From: Ruminococcus flavefaciens | GTDB lineage: Bacteria; Bacillota; Clostridia; Oscillospirales; Ruminococcaceae | Direction of reading: 5' to 3' | Assembly (NCBI GenBank): GCA_023662725.1 | Contig: JAMPIL010000011.1 | Location: forward strand, 1 to 58,314 | DNA length: 58,314 nucleotides | In this document: positions 36,612 through 44,762 of the stretch, in pieces | Position numbering within the stretch: position 1 is the first letter of the stretch | Layout of the letters: every line of letters starts with the position of its first letter | The notes under the pieces: model-generated | Seen by the model: only the letters and a program-made list of their open reading frames with translations | Database searches by the model: none | What the model was told of the DNA's origin: nothing | Made by a program: the position numbers and the translations under genes

Positions 36612-36646
36612 AATAATAACTGCTATATACCACAGCAGTTATTATT
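36612..36646 (-). terminator. Terminator of the GGDEF gene
   Basis: A perfect 13-bp AT-rich stem (36612-36624 with 36634-36646) followed on the minus strand by a T-rich run, 5 bases after the stop of the GGDEF gene. Confidence 0.8.
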
Positions 36647-36651
36647 ATCAA

Positions 36652-38583
36652 TTATTCTGATTTGAGATAGCAGGAAAGCTTTTTCTTGCGTTTTTCCGCA
36701 TACATAATATTGTCGGCGGCGGTAACAAATCTAAAAATATCCTCGTTCTCTTTGGGCTTTGCAATAACATAACCGGTGCTGGCACTTAAAATAAATGGAT
36801 TATCGTTGTTTTTGTTGATTTTGTTAATGTTTTCCTTAATTTTATTGGTCAGTTGTTTTGCGTCGCTGTCAGTATATTTGGCGGCAAAAATAATAAATTC
36901 ATCTCCTCCAAAACGACAGTATATTTCTCCGGAAGAGCAGGATTCTGTAAGAACATCAGCGATATTGCAGATGGCACAGTCTCCGACGCTGTGTCCATAA
37001 GTATCGTTGATTTTTTTAAGCCCGTCAAGATCAATGAACATTACCATAACGTCATCCTGATTTTCAACGCATTTACGATAAATTTCAGCAGTTGCCTTAA
37101 CGAATCCGTTACGGTTATAAATTCCTGAGAAAGTATCCTGAGCATAAAGTTTTTCAAGTCTGCCAACAGCGTATTCAAGAAAAATAAGTTTTCGGATATT
37201 TTCCAGAGAATTGCTTATGCTTATACAAAGCGTTTCAAACATCGAGTTTGTAAGAGGAGTCTGAGAATTGCTTATAACCATATATCCAAGACAGCGTTCG
37301 CCGAAATGAAGAGGAATGTGGTAGTATAATTTTCCTCCTCTGTCATATTCAGCAACAGATGGAAGAATACTTTTTGTTTTGATCTTGGCGACATCATAAA
37401 ATTTTCCGTCTTTATATGCGATCGACACAAACATTTCATCGGTATAGCGAGTGGGAACGTTATCCAAATCATTATTAATAACGGCTCCGGCAACGTTTGG
37501 ACGTGTATTCCAGTTATCGCACAGGCAGAAGTAGAATTCTTCAAATCCGATTTCGGTAATATACTTTTTCAGAAGATTAATATATTCTTCAAAAGTATTG
37601 CATCCGAGCAGACCTGTAGATATTCTGTTAAGTGTAGACATGAAATTCTGTGATTCCTCAAATTTTATATAATTCCTGTAATTAAGCTCTTTAAATTCAT
37701 TCAGATTATGAGAAACATTTTGGCAACATCCGCAGCTTTCTGTAAAACGTGCGGACATATTCAGTATTATATTTCTCTCTTGAGGCTGCTGAACAAGGTG
37801 ATTGTAGAGCATTTTGCAGGCAAGACGTCCTGAAAGAGCGAGCGGACGGTCAACAGAAGTAAGTTCGACCTGATAATTATGAGTGCTATAAGTATTATCA
37901 AATCCTGTAACAGCGATATCATCGGGAACAGAATATCCTTCTGCCGTAAGTCTGTTTATAGCCGATGCTGCCATAACGTCATTTGCGCAGATTATAGCCT
38001 CCGGCATATCTTTATCACGTGTTATGAAATATTCAGCAGCCGTCTTTCCGGAATGTGAACGAAAATCGCCGTAATATATGCTGTCGCTACTTATTGAAAT
38101 ATTTTTTTCTTCAAGAACATCAAGAAAAGCGTTTAAGCGGTCAGCGCTTTCCGGATTATCAGCAGGACCGGATATATAGCCGAATTTTGACAATCCATGA
38201 ACATTAATAAGATGTTCTGTAATTTGTCTCATAGCAGTTTTATTATCTATACCGATATAGTACAAATATGGAACATCGCTGTCAATACTTACAGCGGGAA
38301 TGCCAGCCTCTTTGATGCGTGAAAGGATATCGGAAATAACCGGCTGATAGGCAATAGTATTAGTAAGCAGTATAGCACCGTCGAATTCTTTGAAATCGGG
38401 AAGACTAAAAATGTTGAACTCACCTGTATCGTGCCGTGGATTTATCATAGCGCCGCTGAATGAAACGAAAGCAGAAACATTGAAAGAAAAATCTGTGGCA
38501 GATGATGAAATGCCGTTAAGGATGGCGCTTTGATAGCTTTGGTTAATTTCTTCAATAATAAGTGCGATCTTATAGCTTGACAT
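36652..38583 (-). CDS. LacI-type sugar-binding domain fused to a GGDEF diguanylate cyclase
   Basis: A 643-residue cytoplasmic sensor. Residues 1-275 are a periplasmic-binding-protein-like domain of LacI/GalR regulators (YKIALIIEEINQSYQSAILNGI, GFDNTYSTHNYQVELTSVDRP), but the DNA-binding helix-turn-helix that normally precedes it is missing. A middle part (about 305-460) looks GAF-like. The C-terminal GGDEF domain has FIDLDGLKKINDTYGHSVGD and RFGGDEFIIF, both complete, so it should make c-di-GMP. No RxxD inhibitory site is visible 5 residues before GGDEF. It has no signal peptide. The ligand may be a sugar inside the cell, coupling nutrition to c-di-GMP (inference). Confidence 0.88.
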   Translation of the reverse strand: MSSYKIALIIEEINQSYQSAILNGISSSATDFSFNVSAFVSFSGAMINPRHDTGEFNIFSLPDFKEFDGAILLTNTIAYQPVISDILSRIKEAGIPAVSIDSDVPYLYYIGIDNKTAMRQITEHLINVHGLSKFGYISGPADNPESADRLNAFLDVLEEKNISISSDSIYYGDFRSHSGKTAAEYFITRDKDMPEAIICANDVMAASAINRLTAEGYSVPDDIAVTGFDNTYSTHNYQVELTSVDRPLALSGRLACKMLYNHLVQQPQERNIILNMSARFTESCGCCQNVSHNLNEFKELNYRNYIKFEESQNFMSTLNRISTGLLGCNTFEEYINLLKKYITEIGFEEFYFCLCDNWNTRPNVAGAVINNDLDNVPTRYTDEMFVSIAYKDGKFYDVAKIKTKSILPSVAEYDRGGKLYYHIPLHFGERCLGYMVISNSQTPLTNSMFETLCISISNSLENIRKLIFLEYAVGRLEKLYAQDTFSGIYNRNGFVKATAEIYRKCVENQDDVMVMFIDLDGLKKINDTYGHSVGDCAICNIADVLTESCSSGEIYCRFGGDEFIIFAAKYTDSDAKQLTNKIKENINKINKNNDNPFILSASTGYVIAKPKENEDIFRFVTAADNIMYAEKRKKKLSCYLKSE

Positions 38584-38945
38584 TTATTAGTAACACCCCT
38601 TTACGTATTATTGAGACGTGCAGAGAAATGGCTGCACACTGAAAATATTATCTGTAATGATGCAAATAAAATTATATTGATTGTACAATAGCTTTAAGTA
38701 TAAATAATTTTAAATAATAACATTAAGTAAAACACAGATATATTTCATCAAAGCTTATATATATTTTACAATATTTTTCAATAAAAATCAATAGTTTTTT
38801 ATTATAAAAATCTTTATTAGGATTAATAGTTTTTTAATATTTATGCTGAAATTTGTGATTTATATAAGGATTGACATAAAAAAGCCGAAAAATATTGGCT
38901 GAATTTAAGAAAAATATGACAGAATGCCGAAAATTCAGTCTTTTA
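38584..38945. other. Long AT-rich intergenic region
   Basis: A divergent region between the GGDEF gene and ppa, very AT-rich, with long A and T runs in 38690-38880. No open frame of note and no structured RNA was recognised. The ribosome site of the GGDEF gene (AAAGGGG on the minus strand) lies at its left edge. Confidence 0.5.
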
Positions 38946-38973
38946 TTGACAAATCTCAAAAAAATGATATACT
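38946..38973 (+). promoter_or_regulatory. Promoter of ppa
   Basis: TTGACA (38946-38951), a 16-base spacer and TATACT (38968-38973), about 85 bases before the ppa start codon. Confidence 0.8.
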
Positions 38974-39016
38974 TAATATAGGTATTTCTGTTTTTATCAG
39001 CAGAAAATAGTAATTA

Positions 39017-39041
39017 TTCTATCCGGATTTTCTATCCGGAT
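39017..39041 (+). repeat. Tandem 12-bp repeat with two ATCCGGAT palindromes in the ppa leader
   Basis: TTCTATCCGGAT occurs at 39017-39028 and 39030-39041. Each copy holds the palindrome ATCCGGAT, 13 bases apart, ending just before the ribosome site GGAGG. It may be an operator or an RNA hairpin that affects translation. Confidence 0.65.
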
Positions 39042-39059
39042 AAGATGCGGAGGGAATAT

Positions 39060-39590
39060 ATGAATATCTGGCACAAAATAAGTCCAAAAAGAATCAGTCC
39101 CGACGACTTCTATGCAGTTATTGAAATCGGAAAAGGAAGTAAGATCAAGTATGAGCTTGATAAGGAAACCGGTCTTATAAAAATGGATCGTATTCTTCAT
39201 ACGTCAACTCATTATCCGGCGAATTACGGCTTCATTCCCCGTACCTATTCCGACGACAACGATCCGCTGGACGTTCTGGTGCTTTGTTCGGAAAAGCTGA
39301 TTCCGCTTACATTGGTAAAATGCTATCCAATAGGCGTTATCAGAATGCTTGATAACGGACATCGTGATGACAAGATCATTGCTATCCCGTTTGAAGATCC
39401 GAATTATAATATGTATACCGATATTGAAGAGCTTCCAAAGCATATCTTTGAGGAAATGACGCATTTCTTTAGGGTATATAAAGAGCTTGAAAACAAAACA
39501 ACAGCAGTTAATGAGATCGACCATGCTGATGTTGCAAAACAGATAATTGCACAGGATATAGAATCTTATATCAATAATTTCTGCAAGTAA
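39060..39590 (+). CDS. ppa: Inorganic pyrophosphatase, family I
   Basis: A 176-residue soluble pyrophosphatase that splits PPi from biosynthesis. The family I signature [10 protein letters not shown] (D-x-D-P-x-D) binds the catalytic metals, and YPANYGFIP and [10 protein letters not shown] are also conserved. ATG 39060 is chosen because GGAGG at 39049-39053 is 6 bases before it; an in-frame ATG at 39045 overlaps that site. It is followed by prs, which produces the PRPP whose later use releases PPi, a sensible pairing. Confidence 0.93.
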   Translation: MNIWHKISPKRISPDDFYAVIEIGKGSKIKYELDKETGLIKMDRILHTSTHYPANYGFIPRTYSDDNDPLDVLVLCSEKLIPLTLVKCYPIGVIRMLDNGHRDDKIIAIPFEDPNYNMYTDIEELPKHIFEEMTHFFRVYKELENKTTAVNEIDHADVAKQIIAQDIESYINNFCK

Positions 39591-39616
39591 TTTCAGCCGC
39601 ATTTGCGGACGTATTA

Positions 39617-40804
39617 ATGAAAGGAGTATCGCACAGAAACTTTGTGCGAAAATATTTTATGACAGCTTCAAGTGAAATTTTATTCGGACGTGACTCTAAT
39701 GTTGCTCCCATCGGAATAATTGCAATGAACAGCGTTACAGAGCTTGGAAACAAGATCAACGATTATCTTGTAGACTGGGCGGATAAGGGAGGAGTAAGCG
39801 TTGATACTTTCCTCCTTGAAAGCGAATGTCCCCGTTTTTCTTCAGGTGACGGAAAAGGTCTTATCAAATCAACAGTTCGTGGAAAAGATCTTTTCATTAT
39901 CATCGACGTTGGAAATTACAACATAAAATATAATTATTTTGGAATGGAAAATGCTATGTCACCTGACGATCATTTTCAGGATTTAAAAAGAATTATTCAG
40001 GCGGCAAGCGGTAAAGCTCATAGAATCAATGTTATTATGCCTGTACTTTACGGCGGCAGACAGCACAGAAGAAGCTATCGTGAATCTCTCGACTGTGCTT
40101 GCGCTCTTCAGGAACTTGAAGCAATGGGAGTTTCTAATATAGTAACTTTCGATGCGCATGATCCAAGAGTTCAGAATGCAGTTCCGCTTATGGGATTTGA
40201 CAATGTAATGCCGACATATCAGGTTCTTAAAGCTATGCTCAAAGATATTAAGGATATTAATTTCTCAAAGGACAAGTTCATGGTCGTAAGCCCTGACGAG
40301 GGTGCTCTTAACAGAAATATGTATTATGCTTCTGTTCTCGGAGTTGAAATGGGAATGTTCTATAAGAGAAGAGATTATTCAACTATCGTAAACGGACGCA
40401 ATCCTATCGTTGCTCACGAATATCTCGGAAATCCTGTTGAGGGAAAAGACATTTTCGTGTCCGATGACATTATTTCCTCCGGTGAATCAATGCTTGACCT
40501 CGCTTATGCTCTTAAAGAGAAAAAAGCCGGAAGAATCTTCACATATGCAACTTATGCTATCTTCACAAACGGTCTTGATAAATTCGACAAGGCTTATGAG
40601 GACGGCATCATAGACGGTGTTTTCGGAACAAACCTCACTTACAGAACTCCCGAACTTCTTAGCAGACCTTGGTTCCACGAGGTTGACGTTTCTAAGTATA
40701 TCGCATACTTTATCGAAGCTATCAACCATGATATTTCGATTGGTAAAATCATTGATCCGCATGAGAAAATTGAAAGTCTTCTTAAAAAATATAACATGAA
40801 GTGA
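39617..40804 (+). CDS. prs: Ribose-phosphate pyrophosphokinase (PRPP synthase), long clostridial type
   Basis: An up to 395-residue PRPP synthase, which transfers pyrophosphate from ATP to ribose 5-phosphate for nucleotide, histidine and tryptophan synthesis. It is longer and more divergent than the usual 315-residue enzyme. Recognisable parts are VIMPVLYGGRQHRR, the metal site FDAHDPRVQNA, VVSPDEGALNR and the PRPP-binding DIFVSDDIISSGESM. Start choice is open: neither ATG 39617 nor ATG 39659 has a good ribosome site, and a small hairpin (39628-39648) lies between them. Homologues beginning near 'SEILFGRDS' favour 39659. A strong terminator follows. Confidence 0.85.
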   Translation: MKGVSHRNFVRKYFMTASSEILFGRDSNVAPIGIIAMNSVTELGNKINDYLVDWADKGGVSVDTFLLESECPRFSSGDGKGLIKSTVRGKDLFIIIDVGNYNIKYNYFGMENAMSPDDHFQDLKRIIQAASGKAHRINVIMPVLYGGRQHRRSYRESLDCACALQELEAMGVSNIVTFDAHDPRVQNAVPLMGFDNVMPTYQVLKAMLKDIKDINFSKDKFMVVSPDEGALNRNMYYASVLGVEMGMFYKRRDYSTIVNGRNPIVAHEYLGNPVEGKDIFVSDDIISSGESMLDLAYALKEKKAGRIFTYATYAIFTNGLDKFDKAYEDGIIDGVFGTNLTYRTPELLSRPWFHEVDVSKYIAYFIEAINHDISIGKIIDPHEKIESLLKKYNMK

Positions 40805-40811
40805 TTAAAAT

Positions 40812-40842
40812 AAAAGCTGCGTATGTTCACGCAGCTTTTTTG
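40812..40842. terminator. Terminator after prs
   Basis: A perfect 11-bp stem (40812-40822 with 40829-40839), a 6-base loop and a run of T. With A residues on the other side it can also end the convergent PIN-like gene. Confidence 0.9.
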
Positions 40843-40861
40843 TTTTGAGGTAAGATATATA

Positions 40862-41518
40862 TTATCGTGCTGGCATATCTTTGATAAGAGGCTTTAATAT
40901 CTTATGTAACTTACTGACATGAATGCCTGATGTTGGATATATTTTGGAAAAGCCCTTATTTACAGCGTTTTTTGTTTTTGAAGTAAGTAATACTGTTATT
41001 ATTTCTTTCTTTTTATCAGTAAATATTTTTTCTTTTAAATTCTGATCGCAAAATTTCATTACTTCTTCTTCTCGTTTAGTAATTTTATTTGATTTTTCAC
41101 TGATCTTATCTGTTTTTTCGGTAGGGATTATAGGTTCAGGTTGATTATATTTGCAAAGTTCCGTTATGCGTTTGATTTGTATTTTATTGTTTGTAAACAA
41201 TTTAATAGGTTTATCATAATCTGTATCGTTAGATACTATAAAAAATTCAGACAGCTTATTTTCTTTGGACAGCAATTCAATGTCAAATAATATTTTACAG
41301 TCTATAGCATTTTTTATTGGCATATTTATAGGGACAAATTGAATATTTGCTTGTGACCGGTTTATTCTTCGATGCATTCCTATCGTCATAGTAGAATGTT
41401 CTCCGCTATAATATATTAATACATTGTCTGTTTCTGAAAGTTTAGCTATTCCATTCAGTCCATTAACACCTACATTTTCATAATCAACGTAAAAATATCG
41501 ATTTTTTATATGTAACAT
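40862..41518 (-). CDS. PIN-like (NYN-type) ribonuclease-fold protein
   Basis: A 218-residue protein. The N-terminal 130 residues match the PIN-like group found in many Firmicutes: FYVDYENVGVNGLNGI with Asp and Glu near the start, VLIYYSGEHSTMTI, KNAIDCKILFDIE and FFIVSNDTDYDKPIKLF with a late Asp pair. These acids could bind a metal for RNA cleavage. A Lys/Glu-rich helical linker and a basic C-terminal domain follow. Substrate unknown. It is a single gene with its own promoter (41558-41586), located between prs and an ABC exporter, and no toxin-antitoxin partner is adjacent. Confidence 0.72.
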   Translation of the reverse strand: MLHIKNRYFYVDYENVGVNGLNGIAKLSETDNVLIYYSGEHSTMTIGMHRRINRSQANIQFVPINMPIKNAIDCKILFDIELLSKENKLSEFFIVSNDTDYDKPIKLFTNNKIQIKRITELCKYNQPEPIIPTEKTDKISEKSNKITKREEEVMKFCDQNLKEKIFTDKKKEIITVLLTSKTKNAVNKGFSKIYPTSGIHVSKLHKILKPLIKDMPAR

Positions 41519-41557
41519 TTTTTCCTCTCAACTCCTCGGCTTATTTAATATAATTTA

Positions 41558-41586
41558 ATTATATCACAATTTAAAATATAAGTCAA
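41558..41586 (-). promoter_or_regulatory. Promoter of the PIN-like gene
   Basis: On the minus strand TTGACT (41581-41586), 17-base spacer, TATAAT (41558-41563). The -35 lies right behind the terminator hairpin of the ABC exporter gene. Confidence 0.82.
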
Positions 41587-41590
41587 TAAA

Positions 41591-41620
41591 ATGCTGCACA
41601 GCTTAAAAACCATGCAGCAT
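41591..41620 (-). terminator. Terminator of the ABC exporter gene
   Basis: An 8-bp stem ATGCTGCA/TGCAGCAT (41591-41598 with 41613-41620), followed on the minus strand by TTTATT. Confidence 0.75.
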
Positions 41621-41626
41621 AAATTT

Positions 41627-44590
41627 TTATTCAGTTCTGAGTGCCTCAACAGGATCTTTCTTAGCGGCAACGCTTGCAGGAATAAGTCCGGCAATAAGCG
41701 TAAGGATCATACTTATAGCGATAAGTATAACTGCTCCTGCTATCGGCACATGAGCCTTCAGCGTATCAAGACTTGTTACGTGGTGAATAATGAAGTTTAT
41801 CGGGAGTGTAAGAAGAACCGAAACTCCAATACCGATAATACCGGCTGCAAGTCCGACAAGAAGCGTTTCTGCATTGAAAACAGTTTTAACGTCATGTTTT
41901 GAAGCCCCGATAGCTCTGAGAATACCGATTTCACGAGTACGCTCAAGAACGGAAATGTAAGTAATAATTCCGATCATAATAGACGAAACAACAAGTGAGA
42001 TTCCGACAAATGCAATAAGCAGATACGAGATACCGCTTATAATTCCGGTTATAGATGACATAAGAAGCGCAACATAATCAGTGTAGTGAATTACATCGGC
42101 ATCAGTTTGAGAATCATTATACTTTGCGATTTCATCAGAAATAGCGTCTTTATCCTCAAAGGACTTAGCATAGATTCTTATGGATGACGGATCTTCTGTA
42201 TTTGCATAGCCAAGAATAAAAAGATTGTCCTCATATGTTAAATCAGAAATTTCTTCCGGAGTAAAAGTGTCGAATACTCTTGCATAAATTTCATCGGAAA
42301 GGTTTGCTGATTCAAGCTGAGCGATAAGCTGTTCGTCAGGAATTGAAGCAAGTTGAGCCTGAGCTTCTGCGGCATATGAATAGGGGAGTATCTGTGCAAG
42401 AATTTCCGGAGCATACTGATTGAATTCCTCATCACTCAAACCTTTAAGAAATTCCATAACAGCAGCCATTTCAGAGGATTCTCCCTGAACTGCCATAGCC
42501 TCTATTTGAGCAAAAAGGTCTTCACGGTTTTCAGGCTTCATGGAGTCTAAAATCATAAGTTGAAGCTGTTCTTCCGTAGGCTGAGAAAGCGCAAATTTTG
42601 CAACAGCAGCCTTAACAGCGTCTGAAGAATTATTTATGAATTCCTTAGCTGAAGCAGCTTTTTCTGCATCCGTAGGAGCAACATAATTATCGCTTCTGAA
42701 TTTTTTTCCTGTAAGCAGATCATTTTCCTTATCGGCAACCTGAGCTTTAACAAGATCGCTTGAATTTGTTTTTTCAATAATGTAATTTGTAAGCTCGTTT
42801 GTATAGCCGATATAGCCGTTTATCATTGTAACGCTTGCATCGGGATTAGGCTTGATAAAGCCTACTACCTTAAGTTTAGTTCCGATATTCTCATTATCAT
42901 AAAGAATTCCAAGTCCGGATTCATTTTTGGTCAAATCGTTGTAACCGTTTCCAGTAGGATTTTCCTGATAATACTCGCAGGGGAGAATGAGTTTATATCC
43001 CTGATTCATTATCTCATCGAAAGACCATTTTGTGTTGCCGTAATCTTCAATGACCTCGCCTTTCATAGCAGCTTTCAGAATATCCTGAAAACCTTCTGCT
43101 GATTTAAGTCCGAGAGCATATGTTACCATGTCCGGAATCTGATTTTCGTCGTTGAGAACAACAACAACTTCGTCATATTTTTTCGGCCATGAGCCGTAAA
43201 CAACATCGTACTGATCTTCAAGAAGGGGATTGATTGGACTTCCGTCATCAGCGGGAAGCAGTTCTTCCCATACGTTAATACCGAACATATCCATCATACT
43301 GCTGCTTCCGCTTGCTCCGAACATTGACGCTGAATCCTGCTGGAAATTATCCATACCCATAGCATGGACATAAATCTCATTCAAATCGGATTTAACAATA
43401 ACACCGTTTTCATCCTTAGTAAAAATCGGCATCTGAATATCATAGCTGTAAGAAATAGCATTTGTTCTTTCGTGTATATATTCGCTTCCGTCAAGGAATT
43501 CTTTGAATTTAGCCATGTTGTTTACCTGTTTTGCAGAAGAATTCATGGTGTTGAACATATTGTACATTGCAGTGTTTGCGTAAACCGTATTCGGTTCGTT
43601 CTGATCTTCTGTTTTTTCCGGCTCACCAAACATTGCTGAAAACATCTGAGCAGTATCGGCAGTTTCCCTGTCTATCTGAATCGGGTAAGAGGAAAGAGTT
43701 TCTTCTTGAATATGATTTATGTACTCGTTGATTCCGGTGGAAAGGGAAAGAATAAGAGCGATTCCGATAATACCTATTGAACCGGCAAAAGCAGTAAGAA
43801 GAGTACGTCCTTTTTTAGTCATCAGGTTATTGAGTGAAAGAGAAACGGCTGTTGGAAACGACATTGAAACACGTTTTTTCTTTCCTTCAATCTCCTGTTC
43901 ATTTTTTTCAGGTTCATAAGGTGAGCTGTCATCAGTCAGCTGGCCGTCTTTTATCCTCACGATTCTTGTGGCATACTGCTCGGCAAGCTCCGGGTTATGA
44001 GTAACCATAATAACAAGCTTATCCTTGGCAATATCCTTCAGAAGCTCCATAACCTGGATACTTGTTTCACTGTCAAGTGCACCTGTAGGTTCGTCGGCAA
44101 GAAGAATATCCGGATTATTTATCAAAGCACGGGCGATAGCTACTCGCTGCATCTGACCTCCCGACATCTGATTTGGTTTTTTGTGAAGCTGATTACCAAG
44201 ACCGACTTTTTCAAGAGCTTCCTTAGCACGTTTTCTTCGTTCTGACTTTGAAACACCTGAAATAGTAAGAGCCAGTTCAACATTTGAAAGAACAGTCTGA
44301 TGCGGAATAAGATTATAGCTCTGGAAAATAAAACCTATCGAATGATTTCTGTAAGCATCCCAGTCCCTGTCTTTGTATTTTTTGGTAGAAACGCCGTTTA
44401 TAATCAGATCTCCGGATGTATAATGATCCAAGCCTCCGATTATATTGAGCATAGTTGTTTTTCCGCAGCCGGAATGTCCGAGAATAGCGACAAATTCGTT
44501 TTCACGGAACGTAATATTAACTCCATTAAGAGCCGTTACCGTATTATCCCCAGCACCGTACTGCTTTACAACATCTTTAAGCTGTAACAT
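41627..44590 (-). CDS. MacB-like ABC exporter, ATPase and permease in one chain
   Basis: A 987-residue fusion. Residues 1-225 are the ATPase: Walker A GHSGCGKTT, Q-loop FQSYNLIPH, signature MSGGQMQR, Walker B ILLADEPTGALD and the H-loop VTHNPELA. A membrane segment (TAFAGSIGIIGIALILSLSTG) follows at about 265-290, then an extracellular domain of some 560 residues rich in Asp, Glu and Asn, and a C-terminal FtsX-like block with three membrane segments (VALLMSSITGIISGISYLLIAFVGISL, TLLVGLAAGIIGIGVSVLL, VILIAISMILTLIAGLIP) ending AAKKDPVEALRTE. Family members move lipoproteins, peptides or antibiotics; this substrate is unknown. Confidence 0.9.
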   Translation of the reverse strand: MLQLKDVVKQYGAGDNTVTALNGVNITFRENEFVAILGHSGCGKTTMLNIIGGLDHYTSGDLIINGVSTKKYKDRDWDAYRNHSIGFIFQSYNLIPHQTVLSNVELALTISGVSKSERRKRAKEALEKVGLGNQLHKKPNQMSGGQMQRVAIARALINNPDILLADEPTGALDSETSIQVMELLKDIAKDKLVIMVTHNPELAEQYATRIVRIKDGQLTDDSSPYEPEKNEQEIEGKKKRVSMSFPTAVSLSLNNLMTKKGRTLLTAFAGSIGIIGIALILSLSTGINEYINHIQEETLSSYPIQIDRETADTAQMFSAMFGEPEKTEDQNEPNTVYANTAMYNMFNTMNSSAKQVNNMAKFKEFLDGSEYIHERTNAISYSYDIQMPIFTKDENGVIVKSDLNEIYVHAMGMDNFQQDSASMFGASGSSSMMDMFGINVWEELLPADDGSPINPLLEDQYDVVYGSWPKKYDEVVVVLNDENQIPDMVTYALGLKSAEGFQDILKAAMKGEVIEDYGNTKWSFDEIMNQGYKLILPCEYYQENPTGNGYNDLTKNESGLGILYDNENIGTKLKVVGFIKPNPDASVTMINGYIGYTNELTNYIIEKTNSSDLVKAQVADKENDLLTGKKFRSDNYVAPTDAEKAASAKEFINNSSDAVKAAVAKFALSQPTEEQLQLMILDSMKPENREDLFAQIEAMAVQGESSEMAAVMEFLKGLSDEEFNQYAPEILAQILPYSYAAEAQAQLASIPDEQLIAQLESANLSDEIYARVFDTFTPEEISDLTYEDNLFILGYANTEDPSSIRIYAKSFEDKDAISDEIAKYNDSQTDADVIHYTDYVALLMSSITGIISGISYLLIAFVGISLVVSSIMIGIITYISVLERTREIGILRAIGASKHDVKTVFNAETLLVGLAAGIIGIGVSVLLTLPINFIIHHVTSLDTLKAHVPIAGAVILIAISMILTLIAGLIPASVAAKKDPVEALRTE

Positions 44591-44641
44591 ACAATACTCC
44601 CTTTCATTTATTAAATTGAAGCGGAAAAGTCCGCAAAGTAA

Positions 44642-44670
44642 ATTATAGCACTATGACGAATATTTGTCAA
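44642..44670 (-). promoter_or_regulatory. Promoter of the ABC exporter gene
   Basis: On the minus strand a perfect TTGACA (44665-44670), 17-base spacer and TATAAT (44642-44647), about 50 bases before the start. Confidence 0.87.
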
Positions 44671-44723
44671 TTGATTTGGTGATATTTCACAATACTTTCA
44701 CATTTTTAAATCCAATAAAAGGA

Positions 44724-44752
44724 AAGCCGCTGAACCCAAAGTCCAACGGCTT
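44724..44752 (-). terminator. Probable terminator of the lipoprotein peptidase gene
   Basis: An imperfect hairpin (44724-44729 with 44747-44752 plus inner pairs) lies 10 bases after the stop and is followed on the minus strand by TTTCCTTTTA. It would end the whole riboflavin transcription unit. Confidence 0.55.
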
Positions 44753-44762
44753 GTTAACTGTT

